From positions 1 through 41,654 of the IMG/VR virus record IMGVR_UViG_3300009788_000174: a stretch of DNA of 41,654 bases; one strand, 5' to 3'. Of the stretch, positions 32,205-39,127 are shown in pieces. The notes under the pieces were generated by a model that was not told the origin of the DNA, made no database searches, and was given only the letters and a program-made list of their open reading frames with translations. A program made the position numbers and the translations under genes. Each line of letters opens with the position of its first letter. Positions within the stretch are counted from its first letter, which is position 1. Origin of the DNA: a virus.

Positions 32205-33368
32205 TTATTGATGATCGACACCGGTCACACGACCAGACTGATCGATCTTCAAACGAAACTGCATCTTACCCTTCATCGTTTTAGACAAAGCGGTTGTAGA
32301 TTGTTCAAGTCTTTGTATACGGATCAAAGCATCGCGATTTTTTGCTGTTACCGATCCTAAGTTCTTATTATGGGTAATCACCTCCCTTTGTATAGTTTCA
32401 ACCGCTCCCATAACTTGCTGAAGCTTACTACGAGCTTCGCGTAAGTCCATTTCTAAGGACTCAATCTTTTTAGTGTGAATTGTAATGGCAGTTTTGTTAT
32501 GACTGATACCATCACACTTCGGGAGTTCTCTCATACGCTGTTCAAGTGAAGATATACGGGCAAGAAGAGACGTATCAACTACCGCTTTGGGCATCTTCGG
32601 TGGGTCCACCGGAACTAGCGGTCTTTTTTCAACGGAAGAGGACCCAAGGAGGCTTTTAAGAAGTTCTGTGATAAGTGTGACATTCGGGCCGATCGTACAC
32701 CCACCGAGATCAGTAGGCGAGTATTCGGCAACGATGCCCACAATACCATTTGCAGAATAGATAGGGCCTCCGGAGTCCCCTTCCTGAGCAAAACACCTGA
32801 CCTGGATATTACCACCCTCATAGCCAAGCACTGTACCGGCACGCCCAGCCTGGGTTACTCGTGTTCCGGGTGCAGCAAATGTGGGTGCTAGAGTCAGAGG
32901 AATTGGGTGATTGGCGGGTGCCCGTAAGACCACGATGTCGGCAATTGCCGCACCTTTTAGAATTGTGGTCTTAACCCACTGGTTGTTAAGGTTAACCTCA
33001 GCCGTCCAGCCGGGTTCAAAGATATGGGCACACGTTACGATATATTGCTTACCCTCAAAGAGTACAAAACAGCCAGTGCCGTACTGCATAGCACGCGGAC
33101 AGACGGTTCGGATTTGTATCTCGGAAGGATGTCTTTTGCCCGCCGGCTGACGTGTCGGGGCCGTCGGCCGGGCGGGTTGAACCGGTCGCGGAGGACCGGG
33201 GTTATAACGAGGAGGTTGGCGTGGGGTACATCCTTGTGGACCACATCGGTTACCAATCTTAATGCCGAAGCAACCAGCATTTTCATCGTAAGTGGTCTGG
33301 GACATACAAGTATGACCCCATAGGGCAAATGTTAAGGCTAACAACACTTTGCACGATTTCTGTAACAT
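32205..33368 (-). CDS. Secreted trypsin-like serine protease with C-terminal coiled coil
   Basis: A 387-residue exported protease. Residues 1-about 24 are a Sec signal (MLQKSCKVLLALTFALWGHT). A Pro/Arg-rich linker with several cysteines follows (residues about 40-80), then a chymotrypsin-fold domain with the full triad: H in VTCAHIF (115), D in ADIVVLRA (144) and S in GDSGGP (199). After about residue 260 a coiled-coil-like region runs to the end (SSLEQRMREL, MDLREARSKLQQVM). The ATG at 33368 is preferred because GAGG is six bases upstream and an earlier in-frame codon at 33440 lies on the promoter. It is the first gene of the late transcript. Phages with exported triad proteases are unusual; host-envelope cutting, prohead or receptor processing are all possible. 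Confidence 0.84.
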   Translation of the reverse strand: MLQKSCKVLLALTFALWGHTCMSQTTYDENAGCFGIKIGNRCGPQGCTPRQPPRYNPGPPRPVQPARPTAPTRQPAGKRHPSEIQIRTVCPRAMQYGTGCFVLFEGKQYIVTCAHIFEPGWTAEVNLNNQWVKTTILKGAAIADIVVLRAPANHPIPLTLAPTFAAPGTRVTQAGRAGTVLGYEGGNIQVRCFAQEGDSGGPIYSANGIVGIVAEYSPTDLGGCTIGPNVTLITELLKSLLGSSSVEKRPLVPVDPPKMPKAVVDTSLLARISSLEQRMRELPKCDGISHNKTAITIHTKKIESLEMDLREARSKLQQVMGAVETIQREVITHNKNLGSVTAKNRDALIRIQRLEQSTTALSKTMKGKMQFRLKIDQSGRVTGVDHQ

Positions 33369-33411
33369 CTTTGCCTCAGTCTTGGGTGTCAGAGGTTTCG
33401 TTCTACATCCT

Positions 33412-33440
33412 ATTATAGCACAAATTACGCTTAAAATCAA
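33412..33440 (-). promoter_or_regulatory. Sigma70-type promoter of the virion cluster
   Basis: On the minus strand: TTGATT, 17 bases, TATAAT, followed by AGG. Its 14-base end TTGTGCTATAATAG is shared with both promoters at 2131-2159 and 2328-2356. The transcript starts about 35 bases before the protease ATG and has no GTTAAG sites between promoter and gene, unlike the two early leaders. One GTTAAGGCTAAC copy lies inside the coding start at 33331-33342. Confidence 0.8.
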
Positions 33441-34819
33441 CTAAAAAATAATTGGAACTTTTTTCGTGCAAAATATAGCCCAGCGTACCGCGTTCTAGGA
33501 CTGCTAGCGGGCCCAGGGTCCAGGGTCCATATATCAAGTGTCAGGTTTCTAATGCAAATTCAACTTTCGTACATGAGTCCCCGCAAATGGGCCCTGGGCC
33601 CTGGACTAAAAACCGCGAAAATAAGGTATTCAAAAAGTTAAAATATTCGCATAGTATAGGGGGTGGGGGGATATGTACCGGGGGTACCACCTGTGACGAT
33701 TGATTTGACCCTCCCCCTTCCACTGATCGTAACGATTGTACTGGATACAGGGCCCAGGGCCCAGTAACACCACTCACCGTTACAACCATCACTACCACTG
33801 CATTCAGTACTACCAGTAGTACTGGTACTACCATCCCATTAGATACAGTCAGGATAACTGGGCCCTGGGCCTACCGTTACAACCGTTACGATTAGTGTTA
33901 ACACTACCATTAGATAGTAGTGATTGTGACAGTGATGAGGAATGTGTGTATAAGGGTGGTTGTATCAATAAAGAGGGAATGGCCTAAAATGGGCCCTGGG
34001 CCAATGGTAACATCTGTATCATATAAACGCAGACTGCCTGTTAGCAGTTTTGTAATAGGGCTAACAATTCGAGAAATCGTACCAGATGTACCTATTGTAC
34101 GAATAGGTGCCTATGGCCCTTTACGTCTGCCCACTTCCATTGTGGAGAATGTGGGTCAACAGGGCAGAGGACTAGAGCACAATGGCCCCATCGGCATGCA
34201 CAGAACGAGGTGGGCTACCCTCTGCCCTGCCTGCCCCTTCCCTGCCTGCCCTGCTACCATACACACCACCCCATGCCATAAGTGTATACAGGCTAACGAC
34301 TTACGACATGTGCCCCATATATACAGTGGTACCCAAAATAAATCCTTGCCACCTAACCCCTTGCCCCGTAACGACTTAGGACGTGACTTGTTGCTTACCC
34401 CCCAGTGGACTACGTATAGTTAAGTGCAGGACGGAGAACGACACACGGACGTGAGAACAGAGGACGGAGAACGACACACGGACGTGAGAACAGAGGACGG
34501 AGAACGACACACGGACGTGATTGATTGAGACGATTGAGACACTTGATTGACTGAGTCGGTATGGAACGATAGCACCTATTGTGCAGGTTATCCGAGGGAG
34601 TTGGGATGCGAGGGCGTGGTCGCCCCACCCAACAGGGCTAGTACGATGTGACTAGGTCGGATAATACAGAATATGACGGCGGACGGGGTTGTGGTCCCTG
34701 AATATATTACAGCCCCCTGCGGTTAACACCGGTCGATCATGTTCTGTCTGTTACAACGATTACGCCCCCTACAGTGGGCAGTCAGTCGCCCCACCCCCTC
34801 AGAATAGGTAGGGTGGACT
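33441..34819. repeat. Repeat-rich non-coding gap with GGGCCC motifs
   Basis: No convincing gene is seen over about 1.4 kb. The gap holds seven GGGCCC cores in five places: 33509, 33589 and 33596, 33750 and 33757, 33860, 33991, usually as GGGCCCTGGGCC or its complement. It also holds triplet-like ACC/ACT sequence near 33765-33850 with an almost perfect 20-bp palindrome at 33805-33824, a CCCTGCCTGCCC direct repeat (34225-34236, 34240-34251), a 17-base repeat TAACGACTTACGACATG (34294-34310, 34369-34385, two mismatches), and a 33-bp tandem repeat further right. ORFs here are low complexity. It is divergent (protease leftward, 34820 rightward) and is a good candidate for replication origin or packaging site. 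Confidence 0.6.
34428..34520. repeat. 33-bp tandem repeat, about 2.8 copies
   Basis: The unit begins AGGACGGAGAACGACACACG and ends GAGAACAG; copies 1 (34428-34460) and 2 (34461-34493) are identical, and the third breaks off after GGACGTGA at 34520. TGATTGA-type short repeats follow. The perfect identity suggests recent slippage or active maintenance. Confidence 0.85.
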
Positions 34820-35194
34820 ATGACGACTAGACTAATTGACGTGGATGCCGGGACTGCATGGACTGGATCAGTTGTGCGGGATGAACCGGTTATTCCAACT
34901 CTTGACGAACTGACGAAGAAACCACGTAAGACGAAGAAACCGAATATCGGACGATTCCATGTATGGGATATGCCGGATATGGCGGGTACGCTACGCGGTT
35001 TTGAGCGGTTCGACAACGCATGGGAGCATTGCCAGACATTGGAATTCGGGTATATGCGAGACACCCAACGGGGTGGGTTTGGCCAAGTCTGGCCTACCCC
35101 CGGCGAGTGTGGCAAAGACGCCCATCGGACTACCACTCGAAAGAAAGTCGGTACGGAATTACACACGAAAATACAGCACGGTTTTAAGGGTTAA
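34820..35194 (+). CDS. Hypothetical protein after the repeat gap
   Basis: A 124-residue basic protein (LIDVDAGTAWTGSVVRDEP, IGRFHVWDMPDMAGTLRGFE, WEHCQTLEFGYMRDTQRGGF). A GGTGG-type ribosome binding site is placed just before the ATG. It is the first plus-strand gene after the non-coding gap. No family is recognised. Composition with a Lys/Arg-rich patch (KKPRKTKKP) could allow nucleic acid binding. Confidence 0.55.
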   Translation: MTTRLIDVDAGTAWTGSVVRDEPVIPTLDELTKKPRKTKKPNIGRFHVWDMPDMAGTLRGFERFDNAWEHCQTLEFGYMRDTQRGGFGQVWPTPGECGKDAHRTTTRKKVGTELHTKIQHGFKG

Positions 35195-35283
35195 CACAAC
35201 AGAGAGGATGGGGTTACTGACCCCCCACTGTAGGCATGTACGGGATTGGCCTGGACACCTTACCTTTTACAGGGAGTTATGTC

Positions 35284-35373
35284 ATGGGTTATCACGAATG
35301 GGTTATCGCGGTTATGACGATTCCGGCCATCATTGGCATCTACAGTCTTTACCGCATCCCTAAGTTTCGGTAG
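35284..35373 (+). CDS. Very small single-membrane-segment protein
   Basis: A 29-residue ORF, MGYHEWVIAVMTIPAIIGIY followed by SLYRIPKFR: a single hydrophobic helix with a basic end, the classic shape of a small phage membrane protein. GGGAG is placed seven bases before the ATG. An overlapping 51-residue ORF in another frame (35209-35364) has a poorer start context and a less protein-like sequence. Confidence 0.5.
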   Translation: MGYHEWVIAVMTIPAIIGIYSLYRIPKFR

Positions 35374-35510
35374 TCGCGGGGCCTACGGCTCGGCACAACG
35401 GCCATGGCCGCCCTGGTATTCTTACCAGGGTGTCCAGGCCAGTTTCGTACATGGTAGCGTAGGTTCTGTTGGTGGCCCGTTGGTGTTCTCCATCGAAAGT
35501 GAGCATTACA

Positions 35511-36884
35511 ATGGCTACTAACAAAGTGATTGACAAAGTTGTGGGTGTCCCGCTAGCCGAATTGGCCATGGGTTGGAGTTGGAATTACCGTTTCGACAAC
35601 AATATGGACATTCCGGCAATGGTCGACGAGATTGCTCGTCATGGTGGGATTCCTCACCCTTGTCTCGTTTTCATCCCAACCAAGTTTGATGCCGAAGGAA
35701 ATTCCCTCGGTGTCGACGAGGCGTTCTACACGAAGAACGGTATCGACTTGGGATTGCTGATTCGGTGTCAAGGGCATCGAAGAACCGAGGCTGCGTTGTA
35801 TATTATCAACCACCCCAGCGAGTTTTCGCACGAATTGGTGGAGGCATGCAAGATTATTCCTTGTTATGTCCGCCACATCGACGAAACCGAGGCCGAGGAG
35901 TTGGTGTTCGATCAAGGGGCAGCCATGTCGGTTAGTAAGGCGGAGGTGGTAAATGCCATCTATCGCCTGTACGATCGAGGCTACTCCGAGATCGAAATCA
36001 CTGCCAAGTTGTACCAACAGCTAGGCACGATTCTTTACGACGACGCGGACAAAGTTCGTGAGTATGCGTCCCTGCCTGTCGGGTCGGTTGCAAGGGCTGA
36101 TTGCATTCGTGAGTGGTTACACACCAAGGTGGGTAGCTACCACATCAAGGCGAAGAAGCTGGGGCCGTGGATTGCGGACCAAGTTCTTCTCTTGTTCAAG
36201 GAAGGCGACACGTTGCTTGACGAAGGCGAAGTGCTCGACGTCATGATTACGACTGGCCTGATGAACAAGTTGTCCAAGGCATGGCAGCGTGACCTGAAGA
36301 CAATCGACCCGGAAACGAAAGAGCCGCGAGCCGTGACATGGAATGGCCCGGTTGCGGATGTCAAGATTACGACGAGCGAGGACGGGTCTGTCAAGGTTGA
36401 CATCGAGGGTGGTGGGCAATACTTCAATGAAATATTGGAGCAATATATCATCGCCCACAAAGATCCGTCGGCGGCCAAGGAGGCAAAGGCCAGAGCATCG
36501 GAAGCCGAAGGGCCGAAGATGATGACGAAGAAAGCACTCGAAAGTCGGAAAGATTCCTACGTCTCGGACGCTGTCAAGTCTACCATCGCGGTGGTCTTGG
36601 GTGAGCGGGATGTTAACCTTAACGCCGTCGACTTGGAATCGTACCGAGTCGAGAAGGTGTTCGGGGCATTGGAAGCACTGGAATCGGCTGCCGATGACGT
36701 GTCGCTTGCTAAGTTCCTTCGGGCAATCCGATTGGGCAAGGCCAACGACGTGTTGGAAGCCGCCGCAACCATCGGCATCTATACGAAGCCTGACGGTCCG
36801 GCTGCGTCGGATCTATCGGGTGTTCAGTGTGCGGCCGAAGCGGCATGCGATGTCGTCATCGAGTCGGAAGGCGTCAAAGCGTAA
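35511..36884 (+). CDS. Second ParB-like protein
   Basis: A 457-residue protein. The N-terminal about 130 residues form a ParB N-terminal-like domain: VPLAELAMGWSWNYR, MVDEIARHGGIPHPCLVF, the diagnostic RCQGHRRTEAA (G-x-R-R box), IPCYVRHIDETEAEELVFDQ. A helix-turn-helix-like SVSKAEVVNAIYRLYDRGYSE and a larger alpha-helical body follow. The C-terminal region is charged (KEAKARASEAEGPKMMTKKALE). The start is ATG 35511, a codon 42 bases inside the longest frame, preceded by only a weak GTGAGC. A hairpin (CCCTGGTA-TTCT-TACCAGGG) lies about 80 bases upstream. Role as repressor, partition or antirestriction factor is open; no ParA is visible. Confidence 0.8.
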   Translation: MATNKVIDKVVGVPLAELAMGWSWNYRFDNNMDIPAMVDEIARHGGIPHPCLVFIPTKFDAEGNSLGVDEAFYTKNGIDLGLLIRCQGHRRTEAALYIINHPSEFSHELVEACKIIPCYVRHIDETEAEELVFDQGAAMSVSKAEVVNAIYRLYDRGYSEIEITAKLYQQLGTILYDDADKVREYASLPVGSVARADCIREWLHTKVGSYHIKAKKLGPWIADQVLLLFKEGDTLLDEGEVLDVMITTGLMNKLSKAWQRDLKTIDPETKEPRAVTWNGPVADVKITTSEDGSVKVDIEGGGQYFNEILEQYIIAHKDPSAAKEAKARASEAEGPKMMTKKALESRKDSYVSDAVKSTIAVVLGERDVNLNAVDLESYRVEKVFGALEALESAADDVSLAKFLRAIRLGKANDVLEAAATIGIYTKPDGPAASDLSGVQCAAEAACDVVIESEGVKA

Positions 36885-37054
36885 GTGTATCTGCGTGAGT
36901 GTCTACGTAAGTTTGTAGTTTCCCAATCTTCACCAAGCGGGTCACCTACAGAATCTACCCTACAGGCGTAAGGTTTCCGGTAGTACCAAGTAGCCCGATA
37001 ATCCGTATGTGCGGATTGAAGACTACTTGATAACCTTACCAAGTGAGGGTTGCA
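36885..37054 (+). promoter_or_regulatory. Leader with hairpin and GATAACCTTACC site
   Basis: A non-coding stretch of 170 bases. CAAGTAG and CTACTTG, with inner AATCCG/CGGATT, form a hairpin. A weaker version of the dyad, GATAACCTTACC near 37030-37041, lies directly after it and just before the GAGG of 37055-37231. This repeats the hairpin-site-gene order seen elsewhere. Confidence 0.45.
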
Positions 37055-37231
37055 ATGGGAATGAAGGAAACTGTCAAGGTTGACAAGCAATGTGCATATC
37101 ACCATAAGTTGGACAACTCACGTTGTCAAGCTGACGGTGTGCATAAAATTGCACCGGGCAAGGGAGTGCATACCTTTTACTTTTGTGACGAACACTTCCC
37201 GACAGCAAGGGAAGCTGCAACGATGTCATAG
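37055..37231 (+). CDS. Small zinc-binding-like protein
   Basis: A 58-residue protein from ATG 37055, six bases after GAGG. It contains CAYHHKLDNSRCQ and FYFCDEHF: two Cys/His clusters spaced like a treble-clef or zinc-knuckle. Small size and metal-type motif suggest a DNA-, RNA- or protein-binding accessory factor. It is followed by a strong terminator, so it forms a single-gene unit. Confidence 0.66.
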   Translation: MGMKETVKVDKQCAYHHKLDNSRCQADGVHKIAPGKGVHTFYFCDEHFPTAREAATMS

Positions 37232-37242
37232 TGGCATCATGT

Positions 37243-37280
37243 ATCCCGGTCATCTCAATGTGAGATGGCTGGGATTTTTT
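37243..37280 (+). terminator. Rho-independent terminator after 37055-37231
   Basis: A 15-bp stem (ATCCCGGTCATCTCA with TGAGATGGCTGGGAT, two G-T pairs) with a 3-base loop is followed by TTTTT. It closes the small zinc-protein gene. A GTTACCCTTAAC site begins one base after the T-run. Confidence 0.86.
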
Positions 37281-37292
37281 GTTACCCTTAAC
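37281..37292. promoter_or_regulatory. GTTACCCTTAAC site upstream of 37308-37517
   Basis: A one- to two-mismatch version of the 12-bp dyad, directly after the T-tract of the terminator and 15 bases before the ATG of the next gene. There is no room for a normal promoter between terminator and site. Confidence 0.45.
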
Positions 37293-37307
37293 AAGCGAGG
37301 TTAGCCA

Positions 37308-37517
37308 ATGCCAGAAGCTAAAACAAAAGTTGAATTCCATACCGATTTCGGGATCATCAAGCCGGATGAATACTACGGGACAACATACCCAATGCGGTGT
37401 CTATCCTGTCGTGTGAAGTTCGGACTACCACGGAATGGTTTGCAAACAAGGATCGTTTGTGGTTGTGGTCACAAACAGGATGTAAGGGCACCCCACCCAT
37501 TTGCACCGCGTAGATGA
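37308..37517 (+). CDS. Small zinc-ribbon protein
   Basis: A 69-residue protein with CLSCRVKFGLPRNGL then RIVCGCGHKQDV: a CxxC ... CxC pair typical of a zinc ribbon. GAGG lies seven bases before the ATG; the TGA overlaps the next ATG (ATGA). Function unknown; small zinc ribbons in phages often bind host proteins or RNA polymerase. Confidence 0.65.
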   Translation: MPEAKTKVEFHTDFGIIKPDEYYGTTYPMRCLSCRVKFGLPRNGLQTRIVCGCGHKQDVRAPHPFAPRR

Positions 37518-37810
37518 GGGGTCCACACGCTGAGGATTTCCAATGTCCTTTTTGTGGTGTTAGTATTAACAAGGCCACAACAGGACTGGTTGCCCTACAC
37601 TTTTATAATGTGCATGGGATAATCACTAAGGATCGTGACGGCGTGCGAAGCCTGTTAATCAAGCTTCATGTGGTCGACATTCCAATTGGTAAGATTCTCG
37701 GGGAATGGACAATCGCTGCTTTCGTATTGGGAGTAGCGAGAGTTGTTAGAAGGTCTGACAAATTCATACTGTTTCAGCAAGGTAAGAAATGCAAGGTCAA
37801 CGGAAGCTAA
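37514..37810 (+). CDS. Small protein with a C2H2-like finger
   Basis: A 98-residue protein with FQCPFCGVSINKATTGLVAL followed by HFYNVHG, matching a CxxC ... HxxxH zinc finger near residues 10-35. The remainder has a hydrophobic helix (GEWTIAAFVLGVARVV) and a basic end. It starts in an ATGA overlap with the gene before. Confidence 0.63.
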   Translation: MRGPHAEDFQCPFCGVSINKATTGLVALHFYNVHGIITKDRDGVRSLLIKLHVVDIPIGKILGEWTIAAFVLGVARVVRRSDKFILFQQGKKCKVNGS

Positions 37811-38022
37811 GCCCGACCGAACAAGACGAACTGGTCGAGATGTACGAAGCCCTACTTCTCGATATAGATGGGATGACAAGGTGTGCTCTTGACTCAGTTC
37901 GGTATACCGTATTGGATATGCGGTATCACGCAAGGTCGCATGAGATCGAGCACTATGTGCAAGGCAAGCAAGGCCCCGCCGCATGTAGGATTGCTCGACA
38001 AAGGATCGAAGACCGTCGTTAA
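37789..38022 (+). CDS. Small helical protein ending the right plus-strand operon
   Basis: A 77-residue protein (SPTEQDELVEMYEALLLDID, YTVLDMRYHARSHEIEHYVQ), mostly alpha-helical. AAGG precedes the ATG, which overlaps the previous gene by 22 bases. A strong terminator lies directly after the stop. No family is recognised. Confidence 0.58.
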   Translation: MQGQRKLSPTEQDELVEMYEALLLDIDGMTRCALDSVRYTVLDMRYHARSHEIEHYVQGKQGPAACRIARQRIEDRR

Positions 38023-38025
38023 CAC

Positions 38026-38069
38026 AAGCCCCTTGTGTCCACTTTGGATGCAAGGGGCTTTTTTATTTT
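38026..38069 (+). terminator. Rho-independent terminator of the right plus-strand operon
   Basis: AAGCCCCTTG pairs with CAAGGGGCTT (10 bp, 15-base loop), followed by TTTTATTTT. It ends the unit that started at 37308. Confidence 0.87.
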
Positions 38070-38881
38070 CTAATTATAATTGGTAACTTTAACAACAGGA
38101 CTGCCTGTCTTTAATACGTGTGTTTTTTGCACGATTTGTGTTACATAGATTTTCTATTTGAAATCAGGTTCGTTACAACTTCCGGTGTAAAGGGGTCACT
38201 ACGGGCTTTCAACGTGAAGGTATGTGACGACAAGGGTGACCCCCTCGAAACGCGAGAGACGCGAAGTCGGGCGATCTGACAGGGGTGTCCCGTCCTCGGC
38301 CACGCTCTCGCTGAACGGCCACCCTCAAACACCACCCCAATGGGGCGATTCTGACTGATTACTTCCCATTTCTTTTTCTCTATAACCCTCTCTCTTTTTT
38401 CCCTCTTTTTCTTTCCCTATAGAGGAAGTAGAGAAATATTGTTGTGGTCAGTCAGTCAATAAAGACAGGTAAAACGGCATAATTCTAACTCATTACGTAG
38501 TAAGGACTTACGTCGACGGTTACCCTCGTCTGAATTACTACCAATGGGGGTTAGTCAGTACCAATGGTGTGTCCCCCATAGGTGTACCCTACCGGCTAAC
38601 CCATACAATTAGCACCAACCACAACCCCCCCTGGCTGATTCTTACTACCGATGCAATCAGTACCCCACCAATGGTTTGTGTCACATATACCATGCAAAAA
38701 AGGTAACATTAACAAGGGAAACAAGGCAATACCCCTGTAAATACTACAATTAGGCCCAGGGCCCAGCTTACGCTACCCATGAATCATCATCCATATACGT
38801 ATCCACGCTGCATATTTATAAGCTGAAGCATTACAAATGGGCCCTGGACTAGTGTATTCACACCATAAGCACCTATAAAAC
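38070..38881. repeat. Non-coding gap between converging operons, with repeats
   Basis: No gene is seen in about 810 bases between two terminators. From left to right: GGTAACTTTAAC at 38082-38093; a 21-base near-copy of the protease gene start (38126-38146); a GC-rich block with paired arms (38186-38330); a polypyrimidine run (about 38366-38417); copy 2 of the about 105-bp dyad repeat (38351-38455); repeated ACCAATGG and TACTACC words (38530-38680); GGTAACATTAAC at 38702-38713; GGGCCC cores at 38759 and 38839, 80 bp apart as are the first two at 33509 and 33589. Transcription is directed toward it from both sides and terminated, which fits an origin, packaging or centromere-like region. Confidence 0.55.
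38351..38455. repeat. About 105-bp repeat with internal dyad, copy 2
   Basis: Matches 2224-2326: it starts CTGACTGATTAC and ends in the 41-base block CCCTATAGAGGAAGTA ... TTGTGGTCAGTCAG. The inverted arms TTTCTTTTTCTCTATA and TATAGAGGAAGTAGAGAAA are kept though the pyrimidine-rich part changed. Conservation of the arms rather than the middle suggests selection for the dyad. Confidence 0.6.
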
Positions 38882-38918
38882 AAGCCTCGCTGGAACCACT
38901 GCGGTTCCGGCGAGGCTT
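38882..38918. terminator. Bidirectional terminator at the end of the dut/thyX operon
   Basis: A 16-bp stem (AAGCCTCGCTGGAACC with GGTTCCGGCGAGGCTT, one G-T pair) has a 5-base loop and T-rich tracts on both sides (TATTTTT on the plus strand, GTTTTA on the minus). It lies six bases after the stop of 38924-39127. Confidence 0.85.
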
Positions 38919-38923
38919 TATTT

Positions 38924-39127
38924 TTAACTGTTAAGCTTATTATCGATGAACTGTAATGCTTTCTCTTTGGCCATCCAAATGTCACCGCTTCCAGCACGAT
39001 ACCGATACCGAAGCCACCGACCACTACAGCACGGCGACGAGTACCAAATGCCCCACGCTGTGCGGGTATGTGGTATCGGCTTTGCTTCGAGTACGTGGCC
39101 GAGGCAGAGTTCTTCGTGTTCAATCAT
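38924..39127 (-). CDS. Small basic protein, last gene of the dut/thyX operon
   Basis: A 67-residue protein (MIEHEELCLGHVLEAKPIPH, WYSSPCCSGRWLRYRYRAGS, IWMAKEKALQFIDNKLNS). It overlaps the previous gene by eight bases. No known family; a few Cys/His residues are present without a clear metal motif. Confidence 0.58.
   Translation of the reverse strand: MIEHEELCLGHVLEAKPIPHTRTAWGIWYSSPCCSGRWLRYRYRAGSGDIWMAKEKALQFIDNKLNS

Noticed and set aside
33541-33834. 97-codon minus-strand ORF
   Set aside because: Translation of triplet-like repeats (runs of V and P); no start context.
33920-34423. 167-codon plus-strand ORF in the non-coding gap
   Set aside because: It runs over GGGCCC and CCCTGCC repeats, is rich in Pro, Thr, Cys and Arg, has no ribosome binding site and no protein-like order.
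33441-34819. Possible CRISPR or tRNA in the repeat gap
   Set aside because: Repeats are too short or directly tandem without spacers, and no cloverleaf or T-loop consensus was found.
35209-35364. 51-codon plus-strand ORF overlapping the membrane micro-protein
   Set aside because: The purine-rich run touches the ATG with no spacing and the product has repeated His/Trp with no fold features.
35404-35457. 17-codon ORF with FLPGC, lipobox-like, possible spanin
   Set aside because: Far shorter than any known outer spanin and without a start signal.
38773-39123. 116-codon minus-strand ORF at the end of the dut operon
   Set aside because: It runs through the terminator hairpin and overlaps 38924-39127, which has the coupled start.
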